64,000 nucleotides of DNA from Spirosoma terrae (GTDB lineage: Bacteria; Bacteroidota; Bacteroidia; Cytophagales; Spirosomataceae): positions 310,001 to 374,000 of the forward strand of contig NZ_JAAFZH010000002.1 in NCBI RefSeq assembly GCF_010435915.1. Direction: 5' to 3'. Position 1 is the stretch's first letter, and the number at the start of each line of letters is the position of its first letter. The notes below the pieces were generated by a model. That model was not told where the DNA came from. It searched no databases and saw only the letters and a program-made list of their open reading frames with translations. This document shows, piece after piece, positions 42,987 through 52,062 of the stretch. Made by a program: the position numbers and the translations under genes.

Positions 42987-45900
42987 CTACAGTTCGCAGT
43001 TGAAACTGAAACCGACGTAACGTAACAAAGGCAGGGCTGTCGATTCCAGACCCAGCGACGAGTTGTTGACGTTGAAGGCAGAGGCTTCGGGAGCGAAACC
43101 TTCTGTTTTACGCTGGAAGTAAAAGAGGTTCCGGCCATAAACGCCCGCCCGAATGGTACGGAACGGTGTGCGGCTAACCCATTTCGACGGAAGGCTATAA
43201 TTCAGGGTTACCTCCCTCATCATGATGTAGCTGGCATCGTTAAGCATTTCTTCGGCGACTACGTTGTCTTTATCGGGGGCTATTACGTTCCAGTAGTCCT
43301 GCGCACGTACCGTTTTGGTATTCGCCTGTCCGGTGCTGGTCCAGCTACCATCGGCTGCTTTCGAGCCAACAACGCCCTCGGCTACGTAGCTGCCATCGCG
43401 GCCAGGAAGTGTTTTCTTGATTGTTCCATACACCAGTTCTTCGCGCAAACTTTGCGAATAGATGTTGCCGCCCTGACTGATATCAACCAGCCCCGATAAG
43501 GTTATGCCTTTGTAGCGCAATACGTTGTTGAAACCGCCAATCCAGCGTGGTAGTGCATTCCCGATCTCGTAGAGAATTTTGGCATTCGTTTTCACAGGAA
43601 GGCCGGTCGCCGGATCGATGATACGATTGCCGCTGGCATCCCGTATCCATTGGAAACCATTACCCAGAATGGTACCGAAAGGCTTGCCGGGCGTTGCAAT
43701 AATCTGAACGCCCCGGTCGCTACCCAGAATGTAGGTCGAAACGCCTTCGGCCAGCGAAACCACTTTATTGCGGTTATGCGAGTAATTCAACGTTGCATCC
43801 CAGGTGAAGCCAGATGTTGTTTTTACGACGGTTCCGTTCAGAGACAATTCAATGCCGTGGTTCTGGATTTCGCCCGCGTTGATGAGTCTGGAGGTAAACG
43901 TACTGGACGGCGGTAAGGGTACGTTCAGAATCTGGTTTTTCGTGCTGGCATTATAGTAGGCAACTGACAGACCGATACGATTCTTCAGCAAACGCGCTTC
44001 CAGACCAAACTCATTGGAGGTTGTTAGCTCATTTTTCAGGTTCGGGTCGGGAATTGTCGACGAGAAGGAAGCCAGCGGAATGCCGCCCTGCGTGTACTGG
44101 TCCAGCGAATAATTGCCGTTCAACTGATACGGGCTTCCCGAGCTACCCGCTTGCGCCCACGATGCGCGAACTTTCAGGAAGCTCAACACCGGGCTTTGCA
44201 GACGAAAAGCGTCCGTCAGAATTAAACTTCCGCTGATAGCCGGATAGAAGAAGGAATTGTTCTTCGGCGACAGCGTTGACGACCAGTCGTTTCGGGCCGA
44301 AAAGTCAATGTAGGCCATGTCTTTATAGCCAATCGAGCCCGAGCCATACACCGAATTAATCGACGATTCCAACAGTCCGAATACATACGAATTAGTCAGC
44401 GTATTATTGATAATGAATAGATTAGGTGCGATAAATTCGTTACCTGTATTGCCCGTTGTGCGGGAGAAATAGCGCTGGTGGTTGGCGCCCAGGTTTAACG
44501 AGAACGAAATATCTTCCGACACTTTAGGAGTGAGCGAGAGCAGAATATCGCTGTTGTCTTCGCGGGTGCGGGTAACTTCTTCCGTAATATCGCCGTTTTT
44601 GTTGGTTGTTACGTAGGTGCCCTTGTCGCGATAGCGGAAACGCTGATCGGTATAGAAGTCGGTTCCGGTTCTGGCTGTCAGGCGAACCCAGTCGTTGAAT
44701 TGGTAGCTCAATCGAATCAGTCCGATTATCCGGCGACGGTCATCGGTGTTGCGGGTTCGCGACATGGTCCAGTATGGGTTGGCGGTCGATGAGTTGGTGG
44801 CGTATGTTTTTTCAAGGCCAACAAACGGCGTAGTGCCGTAGCCCAGCTGTTTGGCTACGTCCTCGGCTGTCCAGGCCGAATTCGCCAGGATATCCATAGG
44901 AATGCTACGTGGCTGACTGATGAAAATATAAGCCGGATTGTCGGCCGCATCTGAAACCGTTGGTCGGTTCACACCCGCCTGGGCAATGTAATTGACCTTT
45001 ACGTCGGCTTCCAGCTTAGACGTTACTTTCGCAACAGTCCGCAGACTGATGTTATTCCGTGCTAGCGTATTGGTTGGTACGTATCCGTTAATGTTTGTGT
45101 TGGAATAGGCGAGCCGGTAGTTCACGTTTTCGTTGCCACCTTCAAGACTGAGGTTATTGACCATCTGTTTTTCGGTATTGAAAAACGTCTGGAACGTATT
45201 GGGCTGTGGGGTTAGATTCAATACGTTACCCCATTGGTCTTCGTATTGCTGCCCTTCCATACGAGGCCCCCAGCTCGCTCTGGTAAACCGATCCCGGCCA
45301 CCGCTCATTTTGGGCATTCCCTGAATGCTTGCTGCCTGAGCAGCCGCCCAGGTATAGATTTTACCGTCATTACCTCTGAAATTAGTAAACGTTCCGTCTA
45401 GGCCCTGAGCGTATTCATCCTGAAAATCAGGTAAGACCAGCGCATTGCCCAGCGAGTAATCGATACCGTATTTAATACCAATACCTTTCTTGTTTTTACC
45501 AGATTTAGTCGTGATTAACACGACGCCATTACTACCCCGCTGACCATACAAGGCGGCTGCATTGGGGCCTTTCAGCACCGACATCGACTCGATGTCTTCG
45601 GGGTTGATGTTCGAAATACCGTCGCCGTAATCGATACCGCCCGAACTGCCCGGCGTTTTCGGGTTCTGGTTGTCCATCGGAATACCGTCAATGACGTAGA
45701 GTGGCTGGCTGTTACCAACCAAAGAGTTGTTTCCCCGAATAATAACCCGCGACGAGCCACCGGCGCCATTGGCTGAACGAGTCACCTGCACACCGGCCAC
45801 TTTACCGGCCAGACTGGTCGCTACGTTGGCTTCTTTGGCAGTAGCCAGATCCTGGCCGTTCAGTTCCTGAACCGAGTAACCTAGCGAACGTTTATCGCGC

Positions 45901-46253
45901 TTGATTCCCAAAGCCGTTACCACAACTTCGCTTAGCACAGCGTTATCTTCGCTCAACGTGACGATGATTTCGGTTCGGTTGCCGATCGGGATTTCCTGCC
46001 TGACAAACCCTACACCCGAAAAAATAAGCGTAGCGTTATTATCGGCATTGACCGAGAATTTTCCGGCTACGTCGGTAACGGTTCCCCGGGTAGTACCTTT
46101 GACCAACACGTTAATGCCAACCAAGGGCTCTTTTTTGGCGTCCAGTACGGTTCCCTGTATGACTCCCTGAGCCCACAAAACACTGGAAATGAAAAAGGCT
46201 ACCATGGTCATAGATAGCCTTTTAGGAGAAATAATATGGAGATGTCTCTTCAT
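42987..46253 (-). CDS. SusC/RagA-family TonB-linked outer membrane transporter
   Basis: A 1088-residue channel that imports glycan oligomers with the SusD-like partner. It has a signal peptide (MTMVAFFISSVLWAQ at its C-terminal side), a CarboxypepD_reg-like domain (GTVLDAKKEPLVGINVLVKG), a plug with VIIRGNNSLVGNSQPLYVID and SVLKGPNAAALYGQRGSNGV, and a large barrel ending RYVGFSFNCEL. The phrase ALGIKRDKRSLGYSVQELNG is the classic SusC-type SprA-like segment. The gene is divergent from the LytS-type kinase, and no anti-sigma or ECF sigma gene is next to it. Confidence 0.96.
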   Translation of the reverse strand: MKRHLHIISPKRLSMTMVAFFISSVLWAQGVIQGTVLDAKKEPLVGINVLVKGTTRGTVTDVAGKFSVNADNNATLIFSGVGFVRQEIPIGNRTEIIVTLSEDNAVLSEVVVTALGIKRDKRSLGYSVQELNGQDLATAKEANVATSLAGKVAGVQVTRSANGAGGSSRVIIRGNNSLVGNSQPLYVIDGIPMDNQNPKTPGSSGGIDYGDGISNINPEDIESMSVLKGPNAAALYGQRGSNGVVLITTKSGKNKKGIGIKYGIDYSLGNALVLPDFQDEYAQGLDGTFTNFRGNDGKIYTWAAAQAASIQGMPKMSGGRDRFTRASWGPRMEGQQYEDQWGNVLNLTPQPNTFQTFFNTEKQMVNNLSLEGGNENVNYRLAYSNTNINGYVPTNTLARNNISLRTVAKVTSKLEADVKVNYIAQAGVNRPTVSDAADNPAYIFISQPRSIPMDILANSAWTAEDVAKQLGYGTTPFVGLEKTYATNSSTANPYWTMSRTRNTDDRRRIIGLIRLSYQFNDWVRLTARTGTDFYTDQRFRYRDKGTYVTTNKNGDITEEVTRTREDNSDILLSLTPKVSEDISFSLNLGANHQRYFSRTTGNTGNEFIAPNLFIINNTLTNSYVFGLLESSINSVYGSGSIGYKDMAYIDFSARNDWSSTLSPKNNSFFYPAISGSLILTDAFRLQSPVLSFLKVRASWAQAGSSGSPYQLNGNYSLDQYTQGGIPLASFSSTIPDPNLKNELTTSNEFGLEARLLKNRIGLSVAYYNASTKNQILNVPLPPSSTFTSRLINAGEIQNHGIELSLNGTVVKTTSGFTWDATLNYSHNRNKVVSLAEGVSTYILGSDRGVQIIATPGKPFGTILGNGFQWIRDASGNRIIDPATGLPVKTNAKILYEIGNALPRWIGGFNNVLRYKGITLSGLVDISQGGNIYSQSLREELVYGTIKKTLPGRDGSYVAEGVVGSKAADGSWTSTGQANTKTVRAQDYWNVIAPDKDNVVAEEMLNDASYIMMREVTLNYSLPSKWVSRTPFRTIRAGVYGRNLFYFQRKTEGFAPEASAFNVNNSSLGLESTALPLLRYVGFSFNCEL

Positions 46254-46470
46254 ATTTCTTAATAATTATTTAACAATTAATTAATATTTATTTAACAATA
46301 AAAGCTATAAAGCTACTGAAATAATACATATTGATCAATGACCATTCGGAGAAACTATCCGTCCGTATCGCGGAAATATGTATATAGGATTTATGCACTT
46401 GATTGTAGATATTAGTAGCTGTTTTCTGACTTTTCTTTTCTGACATGTTGCTTAGCCTGGAGGTTATTTT
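46254..46470. promoter_or_regulatory. Divergent promoter region of susC and lytS-type genes
   Basis: A 217-base gap between divergent genes. The side nearest susC (46254-46310) is almost pure A+T and holds repeated TTTAACAAT words (for example around 46270 and 46292), possible operator half-sites or an AT-rich upstream element. No exact TAnnTTTG box was found. Confidence 0.5.
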
Positions 46471-47535
46471 ATGCTAGCCTTATTACGTCGGCTTTTCAAG
46501 CTCCCATTGCTTAATTTACCGGCGCAAAGTATCTGGATCATGGTGGGGCTGGTTTCCTGGACCGTACCACTGGGAAATTATATCTGGCTTGGCCCTCGTT
46601 ACTTTCTGGACTGGCGTATTTTAGTACTGGCGTCAGGGGCTTCGTATTTCGTCTGCTTCTCGTTACTGGCGGCTCAGACGGCCATTATTCGCTGGATTAC
46701 GAACCGGTATCCCAGGATTGAACAGACGCCGAAACGAATGATGCTGGAATTTCCGGTCTTTATTATTATGACCATCGGAACCGAGATCAGCGCTTTCCAG
46801 CTCTATAGCAGTCTCCCGTTCATTGATTTTAACCCATCGTCGGCTACCTTATATACCATTTTCTGGATTGGCATCGGTTCTAACTTCATTTCCCTCTGTA
46901 TCTATGAATTATACTATACACTCACGAAATGGCGGGAGAATAGTCTTCAGACTGAAGCGTACAAACGCGAGGCTCTGTTGAACCAGTTGGAGGTGCTGAA
47001 AACGCAGGTTAATCCTCATTTTCTGTTCAATAGCCTCAATGCGCTTTCGTCGCTGATTAGCGAAGAGCCAGCCAAGGCCGAGCAGTTTGTCGATGAGCTG
47101 GCCAAAGTATATCGATATTTGCTTCAGACCAACGAGGGGAATCTGACCACGCTGGATCAGGAACTGGCCTTTATTGATTCCTATTATTACCTGCTTAAAA
47201 CCCGCCATCAGGAAGGAGTTCACCTGACGGTAAACATTACCCCCGAAACCCGTACGTTATTATTGCCGCCCTTGACCCTTCAATTGCTGGTTGAAAATGC
47301 GGTGAAACACAATCGGGTACAGATTAGCCAGCCTTTACATATTTCGATCGATACTAATTCAGAAGGGTGGCTGCGGGTGAAAAATAATCTCCAGCCGAAG
47401 AGTCTACGAATGGCTTCGAACCGGGTCGGTTTATCGAATATTTCAACAAAATACCGACTCCTTGAGCAGCCCGAACCCATCGTGACCGATCATGATGGTC
47501 ATTTTACGGTGATGCTACCTTTATTATATACGTAG
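46471..47535 (+). CDS. LytS/YehU-type sensor histidine kinase (orphan)
   Basis: A 354-residue inner membrane kinase. Four TM helices fill about residues 20-150. The His_kinase domain begins LLNQLEVLKTQVNPHFLFNS, with the phospho-acceptor His183, followed by an HATPase domain with LTLQLLVENAVKHN and NRVGLSNISTKYRLL. Such kinases are normally followed directly by a LytTR response regulator; none is found here, since the next gene is the CE15 esterase about 300 bases on. It is placed to control the flanking glycan genes, but its regulator must lie elsewhere. Confidence 0.93.
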   Translation: MLALLRRLFKLPLLNLPAQSIWIMVGLVSWTVPLGNYIWLGPRYFLDWRILVLASGASYFVCFSLLAAQTAIIRWITNRYPRIEQTPKRMMLEFPVFIIMTIGTEISAFQLYSSLPFIDFNPSSATLYTIFWIGIGSNFISLCIYELYYTLTKWRENSLQTEAYKREALLNQLEVLKTQVNPHFLFNSLNALSSLISEEPAKAEQFVDELAKVYRYLLQTNEGNLTTLDQELAFIDSYYYLLKTRHQEGVHLTVNITPETRTLLLPPLTLQLLVENAVKHNRVQISQPLHISIDTNSEGWLRVKNNLQPKSLRMASNRVGLSNISTKYRLLEQPEPIVTDHDGHFTVMLPLLYT

Positions 47536-47833
47536 CAATCGACTCAGACGAACGAGCAGCTTACAGGTCTGGAATGTGGTTTGTTTGTTCTTAAGCAATC
47601 GGTTGCATAAAGCGATTACTTAATGGAGATTAAGCGTTAGTTTTTGTAGTATTCAGCCTTATAGAAAGAGTTAAAGCCATTTTTTAGTGAGATATCTGCC
47701 GAAATTCTCTACTTTTCGACATGTATAATGTGTTTATTCAACCGATTGCAGAAAACGGAAAAGACTAAATTACCGGATTCTATAACTCAGTAAGAACTTC
47801 TTAAACCAACCCTTAATCACGACTTTATTCCCT
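47536..47833. other. Intergenic region before the CE15 esterase gene
   Basis: About 298 bases with no credible gene. It is AT-rich from 47640 and should carry the esterase promoter. I see no strong hairpin and no exact TAnnTTTG box. Confidence 0.45.
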
Positions 47834-49204
47834 ATGAAAAAGATAGTTTATCTGCTGATAGGCCATCTGATCGTCTCTACGTATGCCTTGGCCCAGTCGG
47901 CTAGTCAGGATTCGGCCCGGAAAGCATTTATGGAAGCGCAGGCGGTTATTCAGAAACAATCAGCGGAAGACCATAAGCTGATGATGGAGCAACTGCATAT
48001 TACGTCGCTTCGGTCGGGTCCATCAGGAAATCCGAATGCACCCAATGCGGCTAATGTCGATGAGTCGAAGGCCACTACCTATACGAGCTTACCGGATCCG
48101 TTGACCATGAAAAATGGGAAGAAAGTAACAACGGCCAGCCAGTGGTGGAGCAAACGTCGCCCGGAGATTGTGGACGATTTTGACCGGGAAATGTACGGGC
48201 GAGTTCCGAAGAACATACCGAACGTTACGTGGAAGGTCGTAAGCGAAACGCGCGAAATGAACGGTGATATTCCGGTAATAACCAAGAATCTGATCGGTCA
48301 TGTCGATAACTCATCGTACCCGGCTATTAACGTCGATATTGAGTTAAGGCTGTCTACACCAGCCAATGCGACCGGCCCGGTGCCCGTCATAATGAGTTAT
48401 GGATTTCGGTTCCTGCCTGGTTTTCGGCCGCCAGCATCAACGCAACCCGCAGAACCAACCTGGCAGCAGCAATTGCTGGCAAAAGGGTGGGGCTATGCTG
48501 TTATTTATCCAACCAGTTACCAGGCTGATAATGGAGCCGGTTTAACGAAAGGAATTATTGGGCTGGTCAACAAAGGCCAGCCGCGCAAACCCGACGACTG
48601 GGGCACGCTACGTGCCTGGGCATGGGGAGCCAGCCGGGCGCTGGATTACTTCGAAACGGATAAGGCCGTACAGGCTGAGAAAGTTGGTATTGAAGGCTTA
48701 TCGCGCTACGGTAAGGCAACGATTGTAACGATGGCTTATGAACCCCGTTTTGCCATTGCCTTTGTGGGTTCTTCGGGAGAAGGAGGGGTTAAGATTCACC
48801 GTCGTACGTTTGGCGAGCAGGTCGAGAACGTAGCATCGTCGGCGGAGTACCACTGGATGGCTGGTAATTTTATCAAATACGCTGGACCCTTAACGCCCAA
48901 TGATTTGCCCGTGGATGCCCATGAATTAGTGGCTCTGTGTGCGCCAAGGCCGGTTTTCATCAGTTCGGGTTCTCCACAGGTAGAGGGCAACTGGGTCGAT
49001 GCCAAAGGCATGTTTCTGGGTGGAGCCTACGCCGGACCGGTCTATAAACTGCTAGGTAAAAAAGACTTGGGAACGATGGAGTTTCCGCCCGTAGAAACAG
49101 CCCTGGTTGAGGGAGATATTGCTTTTCGTCAGCATAGTGGTGGGCACACGACCGGCCCTAACTGGCCAACATTCCTGCTCTTTGCCGATCGGTATTTTAA
49201 GTGA
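47834..49204 (+). CDS. Glucuronoyl esterase-like protein (CE15)
   Basis: A secreted hydrolase of 456 residues with signal peptide MKKIVYLLIGHLIVSTYALA. CE15 enzymes cut ester bonds between 4-O-methyl-glucuronic acid of xylan and lignin alcohols. The nucleophile elbow is GLSRYGKATIV with Ser290 (family motif GxSRxGK), the oxyanion Arg-like region includes VIMSYGFRFLPGFRPP, and the C-terminal His is His434 or His438 in RQHSGGHTTGP. It precedes a GH43 gene by 34 bases on the same strand, so both probably act on glucuronoxylan. Confidence 0.88.
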   Translation: MKKIVYLLIGHLIVSTYALAQSASQDSARKAFMEAQAVIQKQSAEDHKLMMEQLHITSLRSGPSGNPNAPNAANVDESKATTYTSLPDPLTMKNGKKVTTASQWWSKRRPEIVDDFDREMYGRVPKNIPNVTWKVVSETREMNGDIPVITKNLIGHVDNSSYPAINVDIELRLSTPANATGPVPVIMSYGFRFLPGFRPPASTQPAEPTWQQQLLAKGWGYAVIYPTSYQADNGAGLTKGIIGLVNKGQPRKPDDWGTLRAWAWGASRALDYFETDKAVQAEKVGIEGLSRYGKATIVTMAYEPRFAIAFVGSSGEGGVKIHRRTFGEQVENVASSAEYHWMAGNFIKYAGPLTPNDLPVDAHELVALCAPRPVFISSGSPQVEGNWVDAKGMFLGGAYAGPVYKLLGKKDLGTMEFPPVETALVEGDIAFRQHSGGHTTGPNWPTFLLFADRYFK

Positions 49205-49238
49205 AATTTATACATCATAGTTTGCCAATTCCTGTTTT

Positions 49239-50285
49239 ATGTTCCTGTCAAATAAACTAACCCTTACGGCAATCGCCCTGATTGCCATCAGCACTGGCCC
49301 TTTGCTTGGTCAGAAGGCTCCAGCGAAGCCTAAACCACTCGTAACCAACCTATACACGGCTGATCCGTCGGCGCACGTATTCAACGGGAAAATCTATATT
49401 TATCCGTCGCACGATATTGAAGCCAACGTACCGGAGGATGATGAAGGTGGTCATTTCAATATGCGTGACTACCACGTTTTTTCGATGGATAACATCAACG
49501 GTAAAGTAACCGACCATGGCGTAGCGTTGGATATCAAGACTATTCCGTGGGCTGGCCGTCAGCTATGGGCACCCGATGCGGCTTATAAAAATGGTACGTA
49601 TTACCTCTACTTTCCGGTTAAGGATAAGCAGGACGTGTTTCGGATTGGGGTTGCTACCAGCAAATCGCCAACTGGACCGTTCAAACCGCAGCCAAAGCCA
49701 ATACCGGGTAGTTACAGTATTGACCCGGCCGTGTTTACCGATACGGATGGGAAATCGTATATGTATTTTGGAGGTATCTGGGGCGGACAGCTTCAGCGGT
49801 GGCATACGGGAAAGTATGATGCCAGTTTGAAGACCGATCTGAAAAAAGATAAAGAACCGGCGCTGACCGCCAAGGTGGCTCGAATGAGCAACGACATGCT
49901 GACGTTCGATGAGCCCGTCCGCGATGTGAAAATTCTGGATAAGAACGGCAAACCCTTACTGGGTGGCGATCACGATCGTCGTTTTTTTGAGGGAGCCTGG
50001 ATGCATAAATACAAGGGTACGTATTATTTCTCCTACTCAACCGGCGATACGCATTATCTGGCGTATGCCACCAGCAAATCGCCCTACGGACCCTTTACGT
50101 ATCAGGGAACATTTATGAAACCCGTAACCGGCTGGACGACGCACCATTCTATTGTGGAATTCAACGGAAAATGGTATATCTTCTACCACGATGTCGAATT
50201 GTCGGGGAAAACGCATCTTCGGAACATCAAAGTACGTGAGCTGAAACGTAACGCCGATGGGTCTATCCAGTTAATTACTCCCTGA
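49239..50285 (+). CDS. Glycoside hydrolase family 43 protein
   Basis: A secreted five-bladed beta-propeller glycosidase, 348 residues, with a signal peptide ending about LLGQ. The three acidic residues of GH43 are placed as general base Asp in YTADPSAHVFNGKIYIYPSH, pKa modulator Asp in SIDPAVFTDTDGK and general acid Glu in FFEGAWMHKYKGTYYFSYS. The family removes xylose or arabinose from xylan; exact specificity cannot be read. It lies 34 bases after the CE15 gene. Confidence 0.93.
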   Translation: MFLSNKLTLTAIALIAISTGPLLGQKAPAKPKPLVTNLYTADPSAHVFNGKIYIYPSHDIEANVPEDDEGGHFNMRDYHVFSMDNINGKVTDHGVALDIKTIPWAGRQLWAPDAAYKNGTYYLYFPVKDKQDVFRIGVATSKSPTGPFKPQPKPIPGSYSIDPAVFTDTDGKSYMYFGGIWGGQLQRWHTGKYDASLKTDLKKDKEPALTAKVARMSNDMLTFDEPVRDVKILDKNGKPLLGGDHDRRFFEGAWMHKYKGTYYFSYSTGDTHYLAYATSKSPYGPFTYQGTFMKPVTGWTTHHSIVEFNGKWYIFYHDVELSGKTHLRNIKVRELKRNADGSIQLITP

Positions 50286-50367
50286 TTATCTGGGAATTAT
50301 TCGGCCGGAAAATATGTCTGGGCTGTAGTAGTATTGGTTGTTATTCTAAACCCTAAACAGCCCAGGC

Positions 50368-51117
50368 ATGCGATCCCTTACTATTCAGATTCCCCGGCCC
50401 TGTCATGAACGTTGGGATGCGATGCAACCGTCCGAACGCGGGCGTTTTTGTGCAAGCTGTCAGAAACCGGTTGTCGATTATGCCACTTTCTCCGATCAGG
50501 AGTTAGTACGCTTACTCAGTAAATCGTCGGAGACGGGTTGTGGCCGTTTTCGTGATGAGCAGTTGAATCGGTTGGTCGTAGCTCCTCAATCAAATGCTAC
50601 GTCGGTATGGCATCGTTGGCTTGGTTTCCTGACTATGGGCTTTCTGAGCTGGCAATCGGTACAGGCGCAAAACAAAGAGTTACCCCCGCGAATAAATCAG
50701 GAACGGGTCGTCATTCCAACTCCCGCTACGTTACTGCCAACGATTCGTGAGACAATACCAGAATGGGTTTTCAGAGGAAAGGTTTCTCGCGTGGATTCGA
50801 ATGGGGCTGTATGGCCGATCAAAAACGCGATGGTGTCGGTTTTACGGGTTGGCAGTAACACGGGTCAGGCAACACCAAGTGACAGTAACGGAGAATTTAC
50901 ATTAATGTATCAAGCGGCAGATCCCAACCCAGACGTAGAAATACGCGTTTTCGCTACAGGATATCGTTCTAGGAGATTCATCCTTCATTTAACTCCGTCG
51001 AATCATTTGATGAAATTAGACGATGTCATTTTTATTCTCTCCGATAAAGTAAAGCCAACGGTTATTTCAGGAGGAATGACGCATCTGACCGAAAATCTAT
51101 CGACTGGCAGCAACTGA
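50368..51117 (+). CDS. Cys-motif N-terminal protein with carboxypeptidase-like regulatory domain
   Basis: A 249-residue protein. The N-terminus has a conserved-looking cysteine motif (PCHERWDAMQPSERGRFC, then CQKPVVDY and GCGRF, about residues 11-65), probably a small cytoplasmic metal-binding or redox domain. A TM helix follows (about 88-105, LGFLTMGFLSWQSVQAQ), then a periplasmic beta domain with AMVSVLRVGSNTGQATPSDS and FATGYRSRRFILHL that looks like a carboxypeptidase regulatory fold. This family is common in Spirosoma-like genomes but its role is unknown. It lies 82 bases after the GH43 gene. Confidence 0.78.
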   Translation: MRSLTIQIPRPCHERWDAMQPSERGRFCASCQKPVVDYATFSDQELVRLLSKSSETGCGRFRDEQLNRLVVAPQSNATSVWHRWLGFLTMGFLSWQSVQAQNKELPPRINQERVVIPTPATLLPTIRETIPEWVFRGKVSRVDSNGAVWPIKNAMVSVLRVGSNTGQATPSDSNGEFTLMYQAADPNPDVEIRVFATGYRSRRFILHLTPSNHLMKLDDVIFILSDKVKPTVISGGMTHLTENLSTGSN

Positions 51118-51177
51118 ATGCATATAACATAACTGACCTGACTTCTGGAACGTAGCGTCAGGCAAATCAACTATCAT

Positions 51178-51975
51178 TTATTTATGCGCCATCTGGTGGC
51201 TTTTGGCATAGTTCGCAACGTCTATAAACGGGGCAACCCAAATAGTACCTGCGTTTTGCTTCAGGTAACGTAGCAACTTGTTATGTTCTGGCAAGGCAAC
51301 ATTCAGCGAATGGCCACCACCTACCCCGTGAAACAGAAACACGATCAGCGAGTTGGTGGCCTGGGCTTTTTTTACCAGATCGATCATCTCTTCGCCCGAT
51401 TGACCGTTGATAACGTATGAGCCAATATCCGCGAAATTGATCCCGTCTATTGTCAGCATTTCGGCCTTTGTGCCCCGAGCCGCCACAAAGTCGGCTTCCA
51501 CGGATTTGTAATAATCAACCCCGCCAATTTTAGTATCCCCACAGGGATAGGCAAACGTACGGGCGGTTTTACCATCGAGCGTTTTCAGGAGCGTGTTGGT
51601 CATTTTGATTTCATCGGTCATCCGCTGGAGCGTGTACTTACTTAAATCGTACGTCGGATTTACCCACTCCCGGCCCGGCTGATCACCAGCGCAAGGGTGA
51701 AACAAGGTGTGGTTGGCTAGCTCGTGACCTTTATTGGTGGCTGTTTTCCAGCGAGGAATATTATTGGCAAAGCCAGCTGCATAACCCGACAAATAGAAGG
51801 TTCCGGTCAGACCTAACGAATCCAGCGCAGGAATGGCCTTGTCGAGATGTACGGCAAGCGCATCGTCGTAAGTCAGGACGACAGCGCATTGTTTACCATT
51901 CCAGGTAGTCGTGTTCTGGCCCAACGCTACGGTATGGACGATGGCCAATAACCAGAGAAGATGTCTATTTTTCAT
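51178..51975 (-). CDS. Polysaccharide deacetylase family protein (CE4-like)
   Basis: A secreted protein of 265 residues with signal MKNRHLLWLLAIVHTVALGQ. The NodB fold motifs are present: AVVLTYDDALAVHLD with the catalytic and metal Asp pair, ANHTLFHPC with the two metal His residues, TFAYPCGD and IVFLFHGVGGGHS. It should remove acetyl groups from a glycan, perhaps acetylated xylan of the neighbouring locus. It converges on the gene at 50368, with a weak stem (CCTGAC/GTCAGG, 51137-51162) between them. Confidence 0.9.
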   Translation of the reverse strand: MKNRHLLWLLAIVHTVALGQNTTTWNGKQCAVVLTYDDALAVHLDKAIPALDSLGLTGTFYLSGYAAGFANNIPRWKTATNKGHELANHTLFHPCAGDQPGREWVNPTYDLSKYTLQRMTDEIKMTNTLLKTLDGKTARTFAYPCGDTKIGGVDYYKSVEADFVAARGTKAEMLTIDGINFADIGSYVINGQSGEEMIDLVKKAQATNSLIVFLFHGVGGGHSLNVALPEHNKLLRYLKQNAGTIWVAPFIDVANYAKSHQMAHK

Positions 51976-52062
51976 GTTGTGAACAAGTTCTGACTAGAAC
52001 ACTACGTACCGAAAAACGGTAGCTGAGCAACTGCACTATGTAGAGTCTTAGTGTACGATTTT

